A stretch of DNA of 9,401 nucleotides from contig CAJQND010000402.1 of the NCBI GenBank assembly GCA_905479595.1, positions 1 through 9,401 of the forward strand, in the 5' to 3' direction. The DNA is from an uncultured Hyphomicrobiales bacterium (GTDB taxonomy: Bacteria > Pseudomonadota > Alphaproteobacteria > Rhizobiales > CAJQND01). Shown here one piece after another: positions 6,630 through 9,401 of this stretch; positions within the stretch are counted from its first letter, which is position 1; every line of letters begins with the position of its first letter. The notes below the pieces were generated by a model. It saw only the letters and a list, made by a program, of their open reading frames with translations. It did not search any database and was not told the origin of the DNA. The position numbers and the translations under genes were made by a program.

Positions 6630-7876
6630 TACGCCTCTCCAAAATCAATTTCGCCATTTGCGGCAGCCACAAGAGTTTCCGTCAGAACCTGTGCAGCGAT
6701 CGCACAATGTTCTGATTCTGCCCATTCCGCTTCATTATGGCTGATGCCGTCGCGGCAGGGAATGAAAACCATGGTTGTTGGCAAGAACCGTGCAATATTG
6801 CAGGCGTCATGGCCAGCGCCAGTATACATACGGCGGTATGATTTACCTGTTGCTTTTGCGGCTTCTTCGACCCTGTCTGCCAGAACCTGATTGAACATTA
6901 CTCCGGGGCGTAAGACTGTAAGTTCAAGGTCAACCTCCAGTTCCATTTCTTTTGCGATCTGTGCTGCGACCTTGCGGAATTCCGCATCCATTGCTTTGAG
7001 GGTTTCGCCGTTCGGGTGACGTAGATCGGCGGAAAATTCTACTCTGCCGGGAATGACATTGGGTGAGTTTGGAAAAACTGCAACTTTGCCAACGGTGCCC
7101 ATACCCGGGGCATTTTCTTCTGCGATGCGCTTCACCTCAAGGGCGATGTGGCTCATGCCCATCAAGGCATCCCGGCGCGATGACATGGGTGTTGGTCCGG
7201 CATGGGCCTCGCGGCCGGTGAGGGTGATATCATACCAGCCAAACCCCTGGGTTGAATCGACAACTCCAACCGCTTCGCCTGCATCTTCAAGTACCGGCCC
7301 CTGTTCTATATGAGCTTCGAGATAGCAGGCAACGTTTCTCCCATCCATCATTGGCGCATCGCCAGCATAGCCTATGCGCTCCAGGGCCTCGCCAATGGTC
7401 CAGCCTTCTTCAGCGCGCATTTTCAATGCGTCCTCAAGAGGGAGCAGACCAGTCCACACTTCTGAACCCATCATTGGCCGGAAAATGCAGCCTTCTTCAT
7501 TCGTCCAGTTCACCACTTCAATGGGCGCGTCGGTTTCGATGCCATTGTCGTTCATGGTGCATATGGCCTCAAGCCCGGCCAGAACGCCCAAAATGCCGTC
7601 AAACTTGCCACCGGTAGGTTGCGTATCCAGGTGACTTCCCACCATTACGACAGGCGCATCTGGGTTTCGGCCTTCCCGGCGCGCATACATATTGCCGAAT
7701 CCGTCGACTGAGACCGTGCAACCGGCTTCCTCGCACCATTTTTTGAAAAGGTTACGACCCTGCCGGTCCAGATCGGTGAAGGCTATACGGTTGCAACCGC
7801 CCTTTTCAGTGCCGCCAATTTCACCAATTTCCATGATATTGGCCCACAGGCGGTCTTCGTTAACTTTGAATTGCAT
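6629..7876 (-). CDS. M20-family Zn-dependent hydrolase (N-carbamoyl-L-amino acid hydrolase / beta-ureidopropionase type)
   Basis: This 415-residue cytosolic amidohydrolase belongs to the hydantoinase/carbamoylase branch of peptidase family M20. Expected metal ligands are His82 (GSHLDTQPTGGKFDG, with Asp93), Glu128 (TNEEG, 126-129), His189 (EAHIEQGP) and His380 (GISHNEAE). The lid-domain segment GREAHAGPTPMSSRRDA (221-237) and TGAGHDA (352-358) are also family marks. The family releases CO2 and ammonia from a ureido group in N-carbamoyl amino acids, N-carbamoyl-beta-alanine, allantoate or ureidoglycolate. The substrate here is open, though the GSHLDTQP block is closer to carbamoylases than to allantoate amidohydrolases. 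As first gene of the operon it starts at ATG 7876 with GGGAG (7886-7890) nine bases upstream. Confidence 0.88.
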   Translation of the reverse strand: MQFKVNEDRLWANIMEIGEIGGTEKGGCNRIAFTDLDRQGRNLFKKWCEEAGCTVSVDGFGNMYARREGRNPDAPVVMVGSHLDTQPTGGKFDGILGVLAGLEAICTMNDNGIETDAPIEVVNWTNEEGCIFRPMMGSEVWTGLLPLEDALKMRAEEGWTIGEALERIGYAGDAPMMDGRNVACYLEAHIEQGPVLEDAGEAVGVVDSTQGFGWYDITLTGREAHAGPTPMSSRRDALMGMSHIALEVKRIAEENAPGMGTVGKVAVFPNSPNVIPGRVEFSADLRHPNGETLKAMDAEFRKVAAQIAKEMELEVDLELTVLRPGVMFNQVLADRVEEAAKATGKSYRRMYTGAGHDACNIARFLPTTMVFIPCRDGISHNEAEWAESEHCAIAAQVLTETLVAAANGEIDFGEA

Positions 7877-8108
7877 GGTTTGAAACTCCCATCCAGCCTG
7901 TAAAAGGGGTTATTCATTCATCCATAATGGTGTGGAGGATATTTCCTACTTCGCCAAGCTCTCATGTCCATAACTTCTGCGGGAATATGTAGTTCTCTAT
8001 ATTTTCTCCAGATTGCTGGTGTTACTTTCAGAACGAGATTTTCATGGTAACGTGGCACGTTGTGGTGCTTAAATCTGTGGTTACATCGATTAATTTTGGA
8101 TCGTCCTG
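7877..8108. promoter_or_regulatory. Divergent control region between operon and regulator
   Basis: These 232 non-coding bases separate the starts of the reverse-strand operon (7876) and the forward luxR-type gene (8109). The layout is typical of a local regulator controlling itself and its neighbour. I could not name convincing -35/-10 pairs on either strand. The one clear structure is the palindrome at 8049-8061. A weaker CCAT-A-ATGG palindrome lies at 7922-7930. Confidence 0.6.
8049..8061. promoter_or_regulatory. Candidate operator: palindrome AACGTG-G-CACGTT
   Basis: The palindrome is perfect, with six-base arms and one central base, 47 bases before the regulator's ATG. Dimeric LuxR-type HTH proteins bind such dyads, and from here one could act on both promoters. 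That this regulator binds it is inference. Confidence 0.5.
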
Positions 8109-8933
8109 ATGCTCGATATACATAAAGTTTCGGAAAGCCAGGCAAGCGATGTCACGCAGTCTCTTTTAGATGAAACTGCGAGCTTGTTCCTGGCGACCAA
8201 AGAAACGAATTTTCTGGCTGAATTTGTTGTGTTTCTGCGTCGCCATATTCCGCTCAAGCACATCTCATTCATTGAGTTTAAGAGAGGTCTACAATCCCGG
8301 TTATTGTATGTGGAGGGTGGTGGGTTTGATCAGGATCTCAAAAACTACCTCAGTGGGGTCTATCTTTTGGATCCGTATTTTTCGATGTACGAAAAGGAAG
8401 GTAAAACCGGAGTTTTTTATCTGGATTTGAGTAGCTGGGACAACAGCGAGACCGGCGATTCCTTCAAGCGGTACTGGCGGCGCGTAACAGGGAATGGTGA
8501 GCTTGCCTGCCTGCATGAGATCGAGCCTGGTCGCTGCATTCACATATCGGCGATGTTACAGGTTGGAAGTGCACAAGAAGCCGCGGACGCACTTGCATTT
8601 GCTAAAATTCTCGACACAACATTTGCGTGCTTGTTCACGTTGCATTTCGGAACTGAAGACCGCACGCTGGATGATGATGAAGAGACAAGGCGCAAGCTTC
8701 ATGAAAGGGTCAGTATGATCCTCCATGAATTTGGTTCCGATGTATTAACTGCCAGAGAACGCGAAGTCGTGCGCCTGATACTAAAGGGCCAGTCTTCAAA
8801 ATCGATAGCCACGATCTTAAACATCGCCCCAGGAACGGTAAGCATTCACTGTTCCAACATTTATGAAAAACTTGGTGTTGCCGGCCATAAGGAACTTTTT
8901 GGAATCTTCTTTTCCTTATTGGTTGGCTCGTAG
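8109..8933 (+). CDS. LuxR-type transcriptional regulator with an unassigned N-terminal sensor region
   Basis: This 274-residue regulator has a C-terminal GerE/LuxR helix-turn-helix at about 212-266. It opens with LTAREREVVRLILKGQSSKSIA and continues with GTVSIHCSNIYEKLGV, the recognition helix and a typical family end. Residues 1-205 form a soluble region rich in aromatic residues (LLDPYFSMYEK, RYWRRV). It is not a receiver domain, because the phospho-acceptor pattern is absent. It does not clearly show the Trp/Tyr/Asp set of acyl-homoserine-lactone binding domains, so a small-molecule sensor of a pathway substrate is likelier. ATG 8109 has only a weak GGA eight bases upstream, but no other early Met exists. 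It is divergent from the operon. The regulator may act as inducer or repressor; the sequence does not say. Confidence 0.88.
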   Translation: MLDIHKVSESQASDVTQSLLDETASLFLATKETNFLAEFVVFLRRHIPLKHISFIEFKRGLQSRLLYVEGGGFDQDLKNYLSGVYLLDPYFSMYEKEGKTGVFYLDLSSWDNSETGDSFKRYWRRVTGNGELACLHEIEPGRCIHISAMLQVGSAQEAADALAFAKILDTTFACLFTLHFGTEDRTLDDDEETRRKLHERVSMILHEFGSDVLTAREREVVRLILKGQSSKSIATILNIAPGTVSIHCSNIYEKLGVAGHKELFGIFFSLLVGS

Positions 8934-9002
8934 AAAACCCTGCTCGCCACATTGAACACATTCTGACAAAGCCATGATTCTTGTTCCAGTTTTTAAAATT
9001 TC

Positions 9003-9034
9003 CCCAAGTTTACAACCACTTGGGCATCATTTTT
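9003..9034 (+). terminator. Rho-independent terminator after the regulator gene
   Basis: CCCAAGT (9003-9009) pairs perfectly with ACTTGGG (9018-9024) around an eight-base loop, followed after five bases by TTTTT (9030-9034). It sits 70 bases after the luxR-type stop. A run of A and T on the left side could let it work on the other strand as well. The stem is short and the T-run is offset, so the strength is uncertain. Confidence 0.6.
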
Positions 9035-9049
9035 CGCAAATCCTATAAA

Positions 9050-9077
9050 CTATTGCCTATTGCCTATTGCCTATTGA
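9050..9077 (+). repeat. Tandem heptanucleotide repeat, four units of CTATTGC
   Basis: Four head-to-tail copies of CTATTGC occur, the last ending in A instead of C. It lies between the terminator and the PotF-like remnant. Copy number is prone to change by replication slippage. A unit of seven bases would change reading frame if it lay in a gene, but no coding role is visible here. Confidence 0.9.
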
Positions 9078-9089
9078 ACATTGAGCGTC

Positions 9090-9139
9090 AGTGCGGGATG
9101 CTGCCTACATAGTACGGCAATTTTATTTAAGTGCGGGAT
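9090..9139 (+). repeat. 10-base direct repeat AGTGCGGGAT, 40 bases apart
   Basis: AGTGCGGGAT occurs at 9090-9099 and at 9130-9139. The second copy lies just where recognisable PotF homology begins (GYDVIVP). The pair may mark a duplication or rearrangement that removed the front of the gene. Confidence 0.6.
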
Positions 9140-9401
9140 ATGATGTCATCGTTCCGACGTCGTCGGTTGCTGAAAGGCTGATCAAAGTAGGCGCTTTGCG
9201 GCCTCTCGATAGATCGAAAATACCAAACTATAAAATCCGTGATCCCGCGCTTGCGGCGGAGCTCTCCAAGCGGGACGCTGCAAACAAATATGTCCTGCCA
9301 TAAAGGTGGGGAACTATTGGCTTGATCGATACGCCAAGCAAAGTTTCTATCATTGCGCTGATTTATCTCGGTCTCGATCCCTACACGACCGACAAGGCGG
9401 A
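9091..9401 (+). pseudogene. Remnant of a PotF-type polyamine ABC transporter substrate-binding protein gene
   Basis: From about 9136 the frame reads GYDVIVPTSS, AERLIKVGAL, PLDRSKIPN and NKYVLP, matching the N-terminal lobe of putrescine-binding PotF (GFDLVVPSAS, LDKSKLPEW and NKFAMP in E. coli, from memory). It then hits TAA (9301-9303) where the family has Tyr before a WGTTG-type block. In the same frame RWGTIG follows at once, then jumps to LIDTPSK and YLGLDP, skipping about 35-40 residues normally found there. So the copy has lost its signal peptide and roughly the first 60 or so residues, has one nonsense codon and has an in-frame deletion. It runs off the right edge. The upstream 9091-9130 part is not recognisable. 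PotF binds polyamines in the periplasm for PotGHI-type uptake, a fitting partner for the guanidino operon next door. Confidence 0.8.

Noticed and set aside
7922..7946. CCATAATGG and GGATATTTCC as operator half-sites
   Set aside because: Arms of only four bases are expected by chance in AT-rich intergenic DNA.
7877..8108. Sigma-70 promoters for operon and regulator
   Set aside because: The best hexamers (TATAGA on the reverse strand; TTGTGG with TACATC on the forward strand) match only three or four of six bases, so I do not call them.
9050..9077. A CRISPR array
   Set aside because: The units are seven bases with no spacers; this is a simple tandem repeat.

Overview
The window looks like chromosomal DNA of an alphaproteobacterium, probably a marine or host-associated Rhodobacterales/Hyphomicrobiales-type organism. 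The guesses behind this are the protein styles (YrhK repeats, a SemiSWEET transporter, an alphaproteobacterial-type amine-catabolism operon) and a tRNA-Arg(ACG) fragment. The genus cannot be fixed from sequence reading alone. The two ends (about 1-160 and 8940-9130) are visibly more AT-rich and less orderly than the operon in the middle.

Left end (1-355) has no convincing gene. It holds the 3' half of a tRNA-Arg(ACG) gene, from the anticodon loop to the CCA, without its 5' half. Just upstream lie short inverted and direct repeats. This is the expected look of the distal end (att site) of an integrated element whose body lies off the left edge. Three forward genes follow: a membrane protein made of three tandem YrhK-like two-helix repeats (359-1078), a small exported protein of unknown function (1150-1545), and a SemiSWEET/PQ-loop transporter (1691-2029).

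The centre (2153-7876) is a tight five-gene reverse-strand operon. In transcription order it encodes an M20-type Zn-dependent N-carbamoyl-amino-acid hydrolase, an omega-type class III aminotransferase, a short-chain dehydrogenase, an agmatinase/guanidinobutyrase-type ureohydrolase and a HemL-like class III aminotransferase. The first three genes are joined by one-base TAATG and TGATG stop/start overlaps, and the rest are separated by 17-18 bases with ribosome-binding sites. A divergent LuxR-type regulator (8109-8933) with an unusual N-terminal sensor region faces the operon across 232 bases. That gap holds a perfect 13-base palindrome, a likely operator.

Taken together (inference), the operon would free primary amines from ureido (N-carbamoyl) and guanidino compounds, move the amino groups to 2-oxo acids, and oxidise or reduce the carbonyl products. 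The substrate is not known. A hairpin terminator, a 7-base tandem repeat and then the remains of a PotF-type polyamine-binding protein gene follow the regulator. The PotF remnant lacks its N-terminus, has a TAA where the family has a Tyr, and has an in-frame internal deletion. This suggests that a polyamine or guanidino-compound importer once accompanied the pathway.
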